This document shows positions 51,878-63,938 of a DNA stretch of 64,000 nucleotides, in pieces; the stretch's first letter is position 1, and each line of letters begins with the position of its first letter. Under the pieces are notes generated by a model that saw nothing but the letters and a program-made list of their open reading frames with translations, searched no databases and was not told the origin of the DNA. A program made the position numbers and the translations under genes. The stretch is from Actinomadura sp. NBRC 104412 (GTDB lineage Bacteria; Actinomycetota; Actinomycetes; Streptosporangiales; Streptosporangiaceae): positions 47,424 through 111,423 of the forward strand of contig NZ_BSTM01000027.1 of the NCBI RefSeq assembly GCF_030269515.1, given 5' to 3'.

Positions 51878-54610
51878 GTGCCAGCCAAGAACGGCACTGC
51901 TAAGCGTGGTCAGGGCGGGAACGGCCGTGGTAACGGCACCCGCCTGGTGATCGTTGAGTCGCCCGCGAAGGCGAAGACGATCGCCGGATATCTGGGCGGC
52001 GGCTATATCGTCGAGTCCAGTATCGGCCACATCCGGGACCTGCCCAGGGCCTCGGAGGTGCCGGCCAAGTACAAGGGCGAGCCTTGGGCCAAGCTCGGCG
52101 TGAACATCGAGCGCGGCTTCGAGCCGCTCTATGTCGTCAACGCCGACAAGAGGCAGCAGGTCCAGAAACTCAAGAAGCTGCTGGCGGAGGCGGACGAACT
52201 CTATCTCGCGACGGACGAGGACCGCGAGGGCGAGGCGATCGCCTGGCATCTCAAGGAGGTGCTCAAGCCCCCGGCGAGCGTGCCCGTGCACCGGATGGTG
52301 TTCAACGAGATCACCGCGGACGCCATCCGCGCCGCCGCGGCCAACCCGCGCGACCTCGACATGGAGCTGGTGAACGCCCAGGAGACCCGCCGGATCCTGG
52401 ACCGCCTGTACGGGTACGAGGTCAGCCCCGTGCTGTGGAAGAAGGTCATGCCGGGGCTGTCGGCGGGCCGCGTCCAGTCGGTGGCGACCCGGCTCGTGGT
52501 CGAGCGGGAACGGGAGCGGATCGCGTTCGTCCCGGCGCACTACTGGGACATCCAGGGCGAGTTCGAGACCGGCAAGGACGTGGAGGGCGAGCCCCCGACG
52601 TTCAAGGCCGGGCTGATCTCGGTGGACGGCAGGCGCGTCGCCCAGGGCCGCGACTTCGCGTCCGACGGCACCCTGAGGACACGGGACGTGCTCCATCTCG
52701 ACGAGGACGCCGCGACGGCCCTGGCGGGACGGCTCACCGGGCGCCCGTTCGAGGTCAAGTCGGTCGAGCGCAAGCCGTACACCAGGAAGCCCTATCCGCC
52801 GTTCCGCACCACGACCCTCCAGCAGGAGGCCAGCCGCAAGCTGAACTTTTCCGCGAAGTACACGATGTCGGTGGCGCAGAGGCTGTACGAGAACGGCTTC
52901 ATCACCTATATGCGGACCGACTCGATCACGCTGTCGGACACGGCGGTCACGGCGGCGCGGCGGCAGGCCACGACGCTGTTCGGGGCACAGTACGTCCCGG
53001 ACAAGCCGCGGGTGTACTCCAGCAAGGTCAAGAACGCTCAGGAGGCGCACGAGGCGATCCGCCCGGCGGGCGAGGTGTTCCGGACGCCCGCGGAGACGGG
53101 CCTGTCCGGCGACGAGTTCCGGCTGTACGAGCTGATCTGGAAGCGGACGATCGCCAGCCAGATGAAGAACGCCGAGGGCCAGTCGGTGTCGGTGCGGGTC
53201 ACCGGCACCTCGACGGCGAACGAGGTCGCCGAGTTCGGCGCCACCGGCAAGACGATCACCTTCCACGGGTTCCTGAAGGCGTATGTGGAGAGCGCCGACG
53301 ACCCGTCCACCGACACCGACGACCAGGAGCGGCGGCTGCCGGCGCTGACCGAGGGCGACGCGCTGGCGGCGCGGTCGGTGCGCGCGGAGGGCCACTCGAC
53401 CAGGCCGCCGGCCCGCTACACCGAGGCGAGCCTGGTCAAGGAGCTGGAGGACCGGGAGATCGGCCGGCCGTCCACCTACGCCTCGATCATCGGGACGATC
53501 ATCGACCGCGGGTACGTGTTCAAGAAGGGCACGGCGCTGGTGCCCTCCTTCCTCGCGTTCGCCGTGATCAACCTGCTGGAGCAGCACTTCGGCAACCTGG
53601 TCGACTACGACTTCACCGCGCACATGGAGGACGGCCTCGACGAGATCGCGCGTGGCGAGGCCGAGCGGGTGCGCTGGCTGGAGCGGTTCTACTTCGGCGA
53701 CGAGAACGGCGGCGAGGGCCTGAAGGAGCTGGTCGGCGACATCGGCGACATCGACGCCAAGGGGATCAGCTCGTTCCCGATCGCGGGCACCGACATCATG
53801 GTGCGGGTCGGCCGGTACGGGCCGTACCTGGACCGGGACGGCGAACGGGTCAACATTCCCGAGGACATGGCGCCCGACGAGCTGGACGCGGCCAAGGCCG
53901 AGGAGCTGTTCGCGCAGCCCAGCGGTGACCGGGAGCTGGGCGTCGACCCGGAGACCGGGCACAGGATCGTGGCCAAGTCGGGGCGGTTCGGCCCGTATGT
54001 GACCGAGATCCTGCCCGAGGCCGAGACCGCCCCGGAGCAGAAGGCCGACGGCAAGGCGGCGCCGAAGAAGCGGGCGAAGAAGGACGCGCCCAAGCCGCGC
54101 ACCGCGTCGCTGTTCAAGTCGATGTCGCTGGACACGGTGACCCTGGAGGACGCGCTCAAGCTGCTGTCGCTGCCGCGGACGCTGGGCGAGCTGGACGGCG
54201 AGCCGGTGACGGCGCAGAACGGGCGGTTCGGCCCGTACCTCAAGAAGGGCAACGACAGCCGGTCGCTCGGCTCGGAAGAGGAGCTGTTCACCGTCACGCT
54301 GGAGCAGGCCAAGGAGCTGTTCGCACAGCCCAAGCAGCGCGGGCGCAGGGCGGCCGCGGCGCCGCCGCTGCGCGAGCTCGGCGACGACCCGGTCAGCGGC
54401 AGGCCCGTGGTGGTGAAGGAGGGCCGGTTCGGCCCGTACGTCACCGACGGCGAGACCAACGCCAGCCTGCGCAAGGGCGACGAGGTCGAGTCGGTCACCA
54501 TCCAGCGCGCCGCCGAGCTGCTGGCGGAGCGGCGTGAGAAGGTGGCCGCGGGCGGAGGGAAGAAGAAGGCGTCGCCGCGCCGGCGGGCCTCGGCCAAGTC
54601 CGGTTCCTAG
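51878..54610 (+). CDS. topA: DNA topoisomerase I
   Basis: Type IA topoisomerase that relaxes negative supercoils, 910 residues. Toprim domain: LVIVESPAKAKTI at about 23-35 and ATDEDREGEAIAWH at about 109-122. The active-site Tyr is in FITYMRTDSI at about 345. SAKYTMSVAQRLYENG and IGRPSTYASII are typical. The C-terminus carries repeated single-strand-binding units, each with GRFGPYV or GRYGPYL (at about 645, 700, 785 and 850), instead of zinc fingers, and ends in a Lys-rich tail as in other actinobacteria. GTG start at 51878 with an alternative at none nearby. Intact core gene. Confidence 0.97.
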   Translation: MPAKNGTAKRGQGGNGRGNGTRLVIVESPAKAKTIAGYLGGGYIVESSIGHIRDLPRASEVPAKYKGEPWAKLGVNIERGFEPLYVVNADKRQQVQKLKKLLAEADELYLATDEDREGEAIAWHLKEVLKPPASVPVHRMVFNEITADAIRAAAANPRDLDMELVNAQETRRILDRLYGYEVSPVLWKKVMPGLSAGRVQSVATRLVVERERERIAFVPAHYWDIQGEFETGKDVEGEPPTFKAGLISVDGRRVAQGRDFASDGTLRTRDVLHLDEDAATALAGRLTGRPFEVKSVERKPYTRKPYPPFRTTTLQQEASRKLNFSAKYTMSVAQRLYENGFITYMRTDSITLSDTAVTAARRQATTLFGAQYVPDKPRVYSSKVKNAQEAHEAIRPAGEVFRTPAETGLSGDEFRLYELIWKRTIASQMKNAEGQSVSVRVTGTSTANEVAEFGATGKTITFHGFLKAYVESADDPSTDTDDQERRLPALTEGDALAARSVRAEGHSTRPPARYTEASLVKELEDREIGRPSTYASIIGTIIDRGYVFKKGTALVPSFLAFAVINLLEQHFGNLVDYDFTAHMEDGLDEIARGEAERVRWLERFYFGDENGGEGLKELVGDIGDIDAKGISSFPIAGTDIMVRVGRYGPYLDRDGERVNIPEDMAPDELDAAKAEELFAQPSGDRELGVDPETGHRIVAKSGRFGPYVTEILPEAETAPEQKADGKAAPKKRAKKDAPKPRTASLFKSMSLDTVTLEDALKLLSLPRTLGELDGEPVTAQNGRFGPYLKKGNDSRSLGSEEELFTVTLEQAKELFAQPKQRGRRAAAAPPLRELGDDPVSGRPVVVKEGRFGPYVTDGETNASLRKGDEVESVTIQRAAELLAERREKVAAGGGKKKASPRRRASAKSGS

Positions 54611-54638
54611 GACGGTCCGGAACGGTTCTGGGATGGTC

Positions 54639-54680
54639 TGCGTTCGTTCCGGAACGGTCCGCGTTCGTTCCGGGACGGTT
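54639..54680. repeat. Two tandem 21-bp repeats between topA and the MFS-tmk gene
   Basis: TGCGTTCGTTCCGGAACGGTC is followed directly by the near-copy CGCGTTCGTTCCGGGACGGTT; further degenerate copies extend upstream to about 54615. The repeat contains the palindrome CGTTCCGGAACG. A regulatory or terminator role is possible but unproven. Confidence 0.7.
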
Positions 54681-54742
54681 CGCGGTCACGGAGGACGGGG
54701 AAAATCCGGCCTCGCGACATCGGCGCCGATACCCTGACCGAC

Positions 54743-56917
<2,175 letters not shown>

Positions 56918-57005
56918 CCCGCCTCACGCCCGCCGGCTCCCGGCTCGTTCGCGGCTCGTTCGCGTGTGGTCCCGCGGGCACCCGGCAGGCCGTAGCCTGG
57001 TGCCC

Positions 57006-58151
57006 ATGAGCGTGTGGGATGACCTGGTGGGGCAGGGACCGGTCGTCGAGCAGCTACGCTCCGCCGTGGAGTCGGACGGGAAGATGGCGCACGCCTGGCT
57101 GTTCACGGGTCCGCCCGGATCGGGGCGTTCCACCGCCGCCAGGGCGTTCGCGGCGGCGTTGCAGTGCTCGGAGAGCCCGCGTGGATGCGGCCATTGCGCG
57201 CCCTGCCACCAGGTGCTTCAGGGCACCCACGCCGACCTTGAGGTGGTGCGGCCCGCGGGGCTGTCGTACGGGGTGCGCGAGACCAGGGAGTTGGTGCTGC
57301 GGGCCTCGTCGTCCCCGAGCGGCGGGCGCTGGCAGATCGTCCTGTTCGAGGACGCCGAACGCGCCACCGAGGCCGCCGCCAACGCGCTGCTGAAGGCGAT
57401 CGAGGAGCCTCCGCCGCGCACGGTGTGGCTGCTGTGCACGCCGTCGCCCGAGGACCTGCTGGTGACCATCCGTTCGCGCTGCCGCCTGGTGACGTTGCGC
57501 ACCCCGCCGGTCTCGGCGGTCGCGGACGTGCTCGTCCAGCGGGACGGCGTCGACCGGGAGACCGCGGACGTGGTCGCCCGGGCGGCGCAGGGGCACCTGG
57601 GCCGGGCCCGGCGGCTGGCCACCGATCCGGAGGCGCGGCGGCGCCGCGCGGAGGTGCTGGCGGTGCCGCGGCGGCTGACGTCCGTGGGTCCCGCCGTCGC
57701 CGCGGCCGAGACCCTGGTGAAGGCCGCCGAGGCGGAGGCCAGGGCGATGAGCGAGGAGCTGAACGAAAGCGAGACCAGCGCTCTGCGGCAGGCGCTCGGG
57801 GAGAGCGCGAAGGGCCGGATGCCGCGTGGCACGGCCGGTGCGCTGAAGGAGCTTGAGGACCGCCAGAAGTCCCGGGCGACCCGGGTCAAGCGCGACTCGC
57901 TCGATCGCGCCCTGCTCGACCTGGCCTCCTACTATCGGGACGTGCTGGCGTTGCAGCTCGGGGCCGGCACGGAGCTGGTGAACACCGACCTCGCGCCCGA
58001 GCTCCGTACCGCCGCGTCCCAAGGCACCCCTGAGGCGACGCTCCGGCGCCTTGACGCGATCATGGAGTGCCGGGAGCGCCTGGACGCCAACGTGAACCCG
58101 CAACTGGCGGTGGAGGCCCTCACACTGGCGCTCCGAACCCGCACCACCTGA
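57006..58151 (+). CDS. holB: DNA polymerase III subunit delta prime
   Basis: Clamp-loader AAA+ subunit of 381 residues. It begins MSVWDDLVGQGPVVEQLRSAV. The P-loop region is TGPPGSGRSTAARAFAAAL, followed by a zinc-binding cluster (CSESPRGCGHCAPC, four Cys). LFEDAERATEAAANALLKAIEEPP is the Walker B/DExx-derived segment, which lacks the full catalytic DExx as expected for delta prime, and TIRSRCRLVTL is the SRC motif with the arginine finger region. Start ATG at 57006; an in-frame GTG upstream at 56964 is less likely. Next to tmk as in most actinomycetes. Confidence 0.93.
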   Translation: MSVWDDLVGQGPVVEQLRSAVESDGKMAHAWLFTGPPGSGRSTAARAFAAALQCSESPRGCGHCAPCHQVLQGTHADLEVVRPAGLSYGVRETRELVLRASSSPSGGRWQIVLFEDAERATEAAANALLKAIEEPPPRTVWLLCTPSPEDLLVTIRSRCRLVTLRTPPVSAVADVLVQRDGVDRETADVVARAAQGHLGRARRLATDPEARRRRAEVLAVPRRLTSVGPAVAAAETLVKAAEAEARAMSEELNESETSALRQALGESAKGRMPRGTAGALKELEDRQKSRATRVKRDSLDRALLDLASYYRDVLALQLGAGTELVNTDLAPELRTAASQGTPEATLRRLDAIMECRERLDANVNPQLAVEALTLALRTRTT

Positions 58152-58337
58152 CCCGGACCACCTGACCTCGCCGCCTCGCGCGCCGCCCGGCTCCTGCCTG
58201 GCGGCTAAGGGGAGATTGCCAACAAATCTCCTGTCTTTTTGTGATTTATCCGTACAGATGCCTCAATCTACTCTCGCGTAGCGTCTCCTGGTCGAGTCCA
58301 CGAAACGGGCTCATCCCCCCATACAGGAGGTGCTTAG

Positions 58338-60062
58338 TTGCGGCGCGTAGTGATCACAGCCGCGGCCGCGGTCGCCGTCGTCACCACGACGGCCCTTGCG
58401 GTTCCTGCGTCCGCACTACCGGGCCGCCCCCAGGAACAGGGCGCGGCCAAGGAATACGTCGTCCTCTACAAGGACGGTGCTTCCCTCGATCAGGCCCGCG
58501 CGGCCGTGAAGGCGGCGGGCGGCACCATCGTCCGTGAGAACACCGATGTGGGCGTAGCGACCGTGAAGTCGTCCAACGCCCGGTTCGCCGCGCTGGCCGC
58601 CGAACAGGGCGCGCTGGACGGTGCCGCCGCCAACCGGGTCATCGGCCGGGCCCCCAAGACCCCGTCCGCGCCGATGGGCGCGAACGTGGAGAAGTGGGCC
58701 GGCGTCGTCGGCGTCACCAAGGTGGCGAAGCCGGGCAAGGGCGAGGAGCCGCTGGCCGGCATCCAGTGGGACATGAAGCAGATCCACGCGACCGCCGGTG
58801 GCTCGTACAAGGCCGAGCCGGGCGACCGCCGCGTGCTGGTCGGCGTTCTGGACACCGGGATCGACGGGGACCACCCCGACATCAAGCCCAACTTCAACGC
58901 CAAGCTGAGCCGGAACTTCACCGTCGACATCCCCGCCGACGCCAACGGCGTGGAGGTCGACGGGCCCTGTGAGGCCGAGCCCGACAAGTCCTGCAACGAC
59001 CCGGCGGACGTGGACGAGAACGAGCACGGCACGCACGTGGCCTCGACCATCGCCTCGCCGCGCAACGGCCTGGGCATGGCCGGTGTCGCCCCGAACGTGT
59101 CGCTGGTCAACCTTCGGGTGGGCCAGGACTCGGGCTACTTCTTCCTGCAGCCCACCGTTGACGGCCTGACCTACGCGGCCAAGAACGGCATCGATGTGGT
59201 GAACATGTCGTACTACATCGACCCCTGGCTGTGGAACTGCGCGGCCAACCCGGCGGACTCGCCCGAGGACCAGGCCGAGCAGCGCACCATCATCAAGGCC
59301 ACGCAGCGCGCGCTCGACTTCGCCCACGCGCACGGAGTCACGCTGATCGCGGCGGCGGGCAACGAGCTGGTCGACTACACCAAGACCAACACCGACGCCA
59401 CCAGCCCGGACTTCGCGTCCGAGCCCGGCGAGCAGCCGTACGAGCGGACCGTCCCCGCCGACTGCATCTCGATGCCGTCCGAGGGCAAGCACGTGATCCC
59501 GATCTCCGCGACCGGGATCAGCACCCGCAAGTCGTTCTACTCCAGCTACGGCAACGGATACATCGCGGTGGCCGCGCCCGGTGGCGACAAGGTCGACACG
59601 CCCGACGGCAAGCCGGACGACGCGCGCGGCATCTGGGCGGCCTACCCCGAGTCGATCGCCCGGGAGCGCGGCGAGCTCAACCCGGACGGCACGCCCAACA
59701 CCACCCGGGTGATCCGTGACTGCAAGGGCCGCACCTGCGCGTACTACCAGTCGATCCAGGGCACCTCGATGGCGTCCCCGCACGCGGTGGGCGTCGCCGC
59801 CCTGATCATCAGCAAGTACGGCAGGCCGGACCGCCGCAACGGCGGCCTGACGCTGTCGCCGAAGGTCGTGGAGTCCGTCCTGCGCGGCACCGCCACCCCG
59901 AAGGCATGCCCCAAGCCCGGCACCGTCACCTACGAGTGGTTCCGGCTTGAGGACGGGGAGTGGGTCAAGTCCACCTCCACGCAGACCTGCGAGGGGACGA
60001 AGACCCGCAACGGCTTCTTCGGCAACGGAATCATCGACGCTCTGAGGGCCGTCTCGAAGTAA
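58338..60062 (+). CDS. Secreted S8 (subtilisin-family) peptidase
   Basis: A 574-residue exported serine protease. The signal peptide runs from MRRVVITAAAAVAVVTTTALAV to a likely cut at PASA-LPG (about residue 28). An inhibitor I9 propeptide (EYVVLYKDGASLDQARAAVKAAGG) covers about 35-100. The catalytic triad is Asp172 (LDTGIDGDHPD), His232 (EHGTHVAS) and Ser477 (GTSMASPHA), with the oxyanion Asn in AAAGNE at about 342. The start codon is TTG at 58338, preceded by AGGAGG. Paired cysteines in the catalytic and C-terminal parts suggest disulfides. It is monocistronic with an A/T-rich promoter region before it (58205-58270). Confidence 0.93.
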   Translation: MRRVVITAAAAVAVVTTTALAVPASALPGRPQEQGAAKEYVVLYKDGASLDQARAAVKAAGGTIVRENTDVGVATVKSSNARFAALAAEQGALDGAAANRVIGRAPKTPSAPMGANVEKWAGVVGVTKVAKPGKGEEPLAGIQWDMKQIHATAGGSYKAEPGDRRVLVGVLDTGIDGDHPDIKPNFNAKLSRNFTVDIPADANGVEVDGPCEAEPDKSCNDPADVDENEHGTHVASTIASPRNGLGMAGVAPNVSLVNLRVGQDSGYFFLQPTVDGLTYAAKNGIDVVNMSYYIDPWLWNCAANPADSPEDQAEQRTIIKATQRALDFAHAHGVTLIAAAGNELVDYTKTNTDATSPDFASEPGEQPYERTVPADCISMPSEGKHVIPISATGISTRKSFYSSYGNGYIAVAAPGGDKVDTPDGKPDDARGIWAAYPESIARERGELNPDGTPNTTRVIRDCKGRTCAYYQSIQGTSMASPHAVGVAALIISKYGRPDRRNGGLTLSPKVVESVLRGTATPKACPKPGTVTYEWFRLEDGEWVKSTSTQTCEGTKTRNGFFGNGIIDALRAVSK

Positions 60063-60108
60063 GCCCTATTAGAAGAAGTAGGCCCTATCAGCCGACGCGG
60101 CCAGGGGA

Positions 60109-60150
60109 CCCCTGGGCCGGGACGCTCCGACAGGTTCCGGCCCAGGGGTT
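60109..60150 (+). terminator. Long GC hairpin after the S8 peptidase gene
   Basis: ACCCCTGGGCCGG (60109-60121) and CCGGCCCAGGGGT (60138-60150) form a perfect 13-bp stem with a 16-base loop, 47 bp after the peptidase stop. There is no T-run, as is usual in high-GC genomes. Confidence 0.7.
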
Positions 60151-60214
60151 CGTCATGTCGTCGGGTGGCCGGGCGGCGCAGGGGCATGACACGGCCTCGG
60201 GCAGGATGGAAGGC

Positions 60215-60697
60215 ATGCCGTACCGAGTCACGTTCGTCTGCACGGGCAACATCTGCCGCTCCCCGATGGCCGAATGGGTCCTCCGCCACCACGTGGAGGA
60301 GGAGGGACTGGACGTCGAGGTGGACAGCTCCGGCACCGATAGCTGGCACGTGGGGGACGCCGCCGACCCCCGTACGGTCGAGGCCCTGCGACGCGCCGGG
60401 TACCGGTCGGCGCACATCGCCCGGCAGTTCGAGCCCGGCTGGTTCGCCAAGTACGACCTCATCGTGGCGCTGGACGAGGGGCACGCACAGGCGTTGCGCG
60501 CGATGGCCCCGGACGCGGCGTCCCGGGAGAGGATCCGGTTGCTGCGCGAGTTCGACCCCGCGGCGGACGGCGATCTGGACGTACCCGACCCCTACTACGG
60601 CCATCCTTCCGACTTCGACCACGTTCTCGAACTCGTCGAGGCCGCGATGCCGGGCCTCCTGGACGAGATCCGCGCGGCCACGTACGAGGATGCCTGA
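60215..60697 (+). CDS. Low-molecular-weight protein-tyrosine phosphatase
   Basis: A 160-residue cytoplasmic phosphatase. The N-terminal P-loop VCTGNICRSPMAEWVL has the C-x5-R-S motif (nucleophile Cys at about 8, Arg at 14), and the general acid Asp is in DVPDPYYG at about 128. SSGTDSWHVGDAADPRTVEAL is the conserved second block. The ATG at 60215 matches the usual start (MPYRVTFVCTGN). It faces no operon partner upstream; the fructosamine-kinase-like gene follows after 50 bp, an order often seen in actinomycetes. Confidence 0.94.
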   Translation: MPYRVTFVCTGNICRSPMAEWVLRHHVEEEGLDVEVDSSGTDSWHVGDAADPRTVEALRRAGYRSAHIARQFEPGWFAKYDLIVALDEGHAQALRAMAPDAASRERIRLLREFDPAADGDLDVPDPYYGHPSDFDHVLELVEAAMPGLLDEIRAATYEDA

Positions 60698-60747
60698 CCC
60701 GCTCCCGCGCGGGCCGGTGAGGCATGGCTACGGCTAGGGGTACGGAC

Positions 60748-61641
60748 ATGCGTGTGGGACGTGAGGCGATCGCGAGGCTGCTCGGCGGCGGCGTGCGGGT
60801 CGAGTCGATCACCGACCTCGGGACGAGCCACTCCTGGACGCTGCATCGCGCCTCGCTCTCCGATGGGCGCGAGGTGTTCGTGAAGGCCGCTCCCGACCAG
60901 CCCGGCGTGTTCGCCGCCGAGGCGGCGGGCCTGCGCTGGCTGGCCGACGGTGCCGCGTCCTCCGGGTCCTCCGGGTCCGGGTCGCCGCCCGTCCCGGAGG
61001 TCCTGGCCGAGGACGACCGGATGCTGATCCTGCCGTGGCTGCCGCAGGGGACGGCCACCGCGTCCGCCGCCGAACGGTTCGGGCGTGAGCTGGCGGCCAT
61101 GCACTCCGCCGCGCCGCCCGCCGCGTACGGTGCCCCCTGGAAGGGCTTCATCGCCGATCTGCCGCTCGACAACACCCCGACCCGGGGTGACTGGCCGGGC
61201 TGGTACGCCGAGCGCCGTCTGGAGCCGTTCCTGCACCGCGCCGCCGTCCATCTCGGGACGGGCGACCGCCGGCTGATCGAGCGCGTCATCGAGGAGATCG
61301 ACGCCCTGGCGGGGCCGCCCGAACCCCCGTCCCGCATCCACGGAGACCTCTGGTCGGGCAACGTCCTGTGGACGCGCGAAGGCCGCGCCATGGTCATCGA
61401 CCCCGCGGCGCACGGCGGGCACCGCGAGACCGACCTCGCCATGCTCGCCCTGTTCGGCGCGCCCCATCTGGATCGCGTCCTCGCCGCCTACGACGAGACG
61501 TCCCCGCTGGCGGACGGCTGGCGCGACCGTATGCCGCTCCACCAGTTGCACCCGCTGCTCGTCCATGTCGCGCTGTTCGGCGCCGCCTACCGGTCCCAGA
61601 CGGTGGACGCCGCCGGGGCCGCCCTGGCGGCGTTGCGCTGA
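60748..61641 (+). CDS. Fructosamine kinase family protein
   Basis: A 297-residue phosphotransferase with the aminoglycoside-phosphotransferase-like fold. Members phosphorylate ketosamine adducts on proteins or free amines so that they break down. EVFVKAAPDQPGVFAAEAAGLRWL holds the ATP-binding Lys. IHGDLWSGNVLW is the family's catalytic signature (Asp), followed by the metal Asp in VIDPAAHGGHRETDLAML. The ATG at 60748 with AGGGG upstream is preferred; an ATG at 60724 would add eight residues. Confidence 0.9.
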   Translation: MRVGREAIARLLGGGVRVESITDLGTSHSWTLHRASLSDGREVFVKAAPDQPGVFAAEAAGLRWLADGAASSGSSGSGSPPVPEVLAEDDRMLILPWLPQGTATASAAERFGRELAAMHSAAPPAAYGAPWKGFIADLPLDNTPTRGDWPGWYAERRLEPFLHRAAVHLGTGDRRLIERVIEEIDALAGPPEPPSRIHGDLWSGNVLWTREGRAMVIDPAAHGGHRETDLAMLALFGAPHLDRVLAAYDETSPLADGWRDRMPLHQLHPLLVHVALFGAAYRSQTVDAAGAALAALR

Positions 61642-61789
61642 CCAGGCAAGACGCGACCCGAAGGCGTGTCCGGCCGCTGACGCGGCGGTGCCGCTTCGCC
61701 CTTCTTGGCTCCCGCGGACCGGAAGATGAGGTAGAAACGACGGGTCGAAGAATGGGGCGAGAACGGAAGGCTGGTGCGGCTCTACCCCT

Positions 61790-62860
61790 ATGGACCACAA
61801 GCAGGAGGATCCGGACCGCCTTTCGGTGGTCGCCTGGATCCGGTCTGGCTGGAAGGGCATCGTCCCGATCGGTGTCGCGGCGGCCGTCGCGCTGGTGATC
61901 GGCGGTGGCGTGGACTTCGCCCACTCCTACGGCGACCCGCGCGACCGTGAGGAGGAGCGTTCCGCCAAGCCCGCCGCGGACCAGGATCGTGCCGCGCCGC
62001 GGTATGTGGTCGGGGTACGGGGTTCCGGTGAGGCGCTTGTCGTCCGCGACGTCCATTCGGGACGCGACGTCGGCCTTCCCGTGGCGGCCCCGACGGACAA
62101 GCGGTTCCAGCGGGTCGCGTCGGTGGACGACCGCTCGTTCGTGGTCGCGGTCGATCCGGAGGGCGGGGCCGCTCGGGCGACCGGTGAGGCGGCCCGGGTG
62201 ACCTTCCAGCGGCTGCGGCTGGGGAAGGACGGCGGGGTCGAGGAGCTCGTCCCGCTGGCCCGCGCCGCCATCCCAGGGGCCTCCGCGCCCTGGTCCGACC
62301 TGGCCGTCGCCCCGGACGGCGACTCGATCGCGTACGTGACCTACCGTCCCGGAGCGCGCCCCCGCCTCGACGTCGTGTCCGCACGGACGGGCCAGCGCAA
62401 GACCTGGGCGTCCAAGACGCCTGGACGTGTCGGCAGCCTTTCCTGGTCCGGTTCCACACTGTCGTTCGTGTGGAGCCCGACGCGGAAGGTCGGCGGCAAG
62501 ACCGTCCGCCAGTTCCGCACCCTCGACACGTCCACGGCCGCCCCCGGGAACCTGCAAGCGAGCAAGGCGCTGTTCAAGCTCCCCGAGGGCAGCGCCGGAA
62601 CCGCCGTGATGAACCGCGACGGCCGCACCGTCGTGCTGGGACTCGCACAGGGCGGGCAGCTCTCGCTCCAGGCGTACGCGCTGCCGGCCGGCCGTCCCGG
62701 GAAGGTGCTGTGGAAGCGGAAGGCGGCCGGAGGCACGGTGTCCCGCCTGGACGCCGACCACACGGGGGACCACCTGCTGATAACGACGCAAGACGGCACC
62801 CTCTACCCCGAAGGCGCCGATCCCGTCCCCGCGAAGGACCTCCTTGACGCCACCTGGTGA
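61790..62860 (+). CDS. Membrane-anchored propeller-like protein of unknown function
   Basis: A 356-residue protein with a short cytoplasmic N-terminus, one membrane helix at about 24-44 (GIVPIGVAAAVALVIGGGVDF) and a large exterior domain of repeated strands such as WSDLAVAPDGDSIAYVTYRPG, LSWSGSTLSFVWSP and VMNRDGRTVVLGLAQGGQ. This pattern suggests a TolB/WD40-like beta-propeller. I do not recognise a named family. It stands alone between the fructosamine-kinase-like and PSP1-like genes. Confidence 0.75.
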   Translation: MDHKQEDPDRLSVVAWIRSGWKGIVPIGVAAAVALVIGGGVDFAHSYGDPRDREEERSAKPAADQDRAAPRYVVGVRGSGEALVVRDVHSGRDVGLPVAAPTDKRFQRVASVDDRSFVVAVDPEGGAARATGEAARVTFQRLRLGKDGGVEELVPLARAAIPGASAPWSDLAVAPDGDSIAYVTYRPGARPRLDVVSARTGQRKTWASKTPGRVGSLSWSGSTLSFVWSPTRKVGGKTVRQFRTLDTSTAAPGNLQASKALFKLPEGSAGTAVMNRDGRTVVLGLAQGGQLSLQAYALPAGRPGKVLWKRKAAGGTVSRLDADHTGDHLLITTQDGTLYPEGADPVPAKDLLDATW

Positions 62861-62978
62861 GCGCGTTCTCGGCGGGTGCTGATCCCGCCTGGTCTTCGAC
62901 CTGGTGTTCCGGTCGATTCGCCCACAGCCCGTGGGAACCGCATATGGTGTCCAGAAACCGGGCGAACGGAGCGAAACC

Positions 62979-63830
62979 GTGGGCATGGTGATGGCCGTCA
63001 GTTTCACCCGCTACGGACGCCTGTACTACCTCGACCCCGGCCCGTACTCGCCGAAGGTGGGCGACAAGGTGCTGGTCCCCACGGACGCGGGCCCCGAGGT
63101 CGCCGAGTGCGTGTGGGCACCGCAGTGGGTCTCGGACGACATCGAGGGGCTGCCGGTGTGCGAGGGCCCCGCCGGCGAGGAGCACCTGACCCGGGACGAG
63201 CGCAACCGGCGGCGGCGCGCCGAGGGGCGGAGCATCGCCAAACGGCTGATCCGCAAGCACGAGCTGCCGATGAAGGTCATCGGCGTGGACTATCTCGACG
63301 CCGACAACATCTTCAAGATCTACTTCACCGCGCCGCATCGGGTGGACTTCCGCGCCCTCGTCCGCGACCTGGCCCGCAACATCAAGGCGCGTGTGGAACT
63401 GCGCCAGGTCGGCCCTCGCGACGAAGCGCGGTTGCAGGGCGGCATCGGCCCGTGTGGACGCGACCTGTGCTGCGCCACCTTCCTCAAGGATTTCGAGCCG
63501 GTCTCGGTGCGGATGGCCAAGGAGCAGGACCTTCCGGTCAACCCGCTGAGGATCGCCGGTGCCTGTGGCCGCCTGATGTGCTGCCTGAAGTACGAGCACC
63601 CGCTCTACATCGAGGCGCACGAGAGAATGCCCGCCCTGGGCACCCGAGTGGACACCCCCAACGGCCCGGGGCAGGTGGTCGGCCGCAACGTCCCCGCGGA
63701 CACGGTGACCGTCCGCCTGAACTCAGGGGGCCGCTGCGCGTGCCCGTCGGCTTCTGTGTGCTCCCCGCGCCGGCAACACGATGCGATGCACAACAGCGAC
63801 GCAGACGGCGGCGCCCAGAGCCAGCCGTAG
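62979..63830 (+). CDS. PSP1/RicT (YaaT-like) family protein
   Basis: A 283-residue cytoplasmic protein of the PSP1 C-terminal-domain family, known from Bacillus YaaT/RicT, which works with RicA and RicF on RNase Y-dependent RNA maturation. Start GTG reading VGMVMAVSFTRYGRLYYLDPG; the conserved parts are GDKVLVPTDAGPEVAECVW, LPMKVIGVDYLDADNIFKIYFTA, HRVDFRALVRDLA and the two Cys-rich blocks GIGPCGRDLCCATF and AGACGRLMCCLKYE, which can bind an Fe-S cluster in RicT. In actinomycetes the role is unknown. It is usually next to holB/tmk genes, as here within 5 kb. Confidence 0.9.
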   Translation: MGMVMAVSFTRYGRLYYLDPGPYSPKVGDKVLVPTDAGPEVAECVWAPQWVSDDIEGLPVCEGPAGEEHLTRDERNRRRRAEGRSIAKRLIRKHELPMKVIGVDYLDADNIFKIYFTAPHRVDFRALVRDLARNIKARVELRQVGPRDEARLQGGIGPCGRDLCCATFLKDFEPVSVRMAKEQDLPVNPLRIAGACGRLMCCLKYEHPLYIEAHERMPALGTRVDTPNGPGQVVGRNVPADTVTVRLNSGGRCACPSASVCSPRRQHDAMHNSDADGGAQSQP

Positions 63831-63938
63831 GACGGCGCAGGGTGGCGCGTGGCGGCGCAGATAGGCCATCGCGCGCTAGGACTGCACTGAATAACTGCGG
63901 TTGTCCCGGTCGAGCTAACGCTCGACTGGGATACTGGT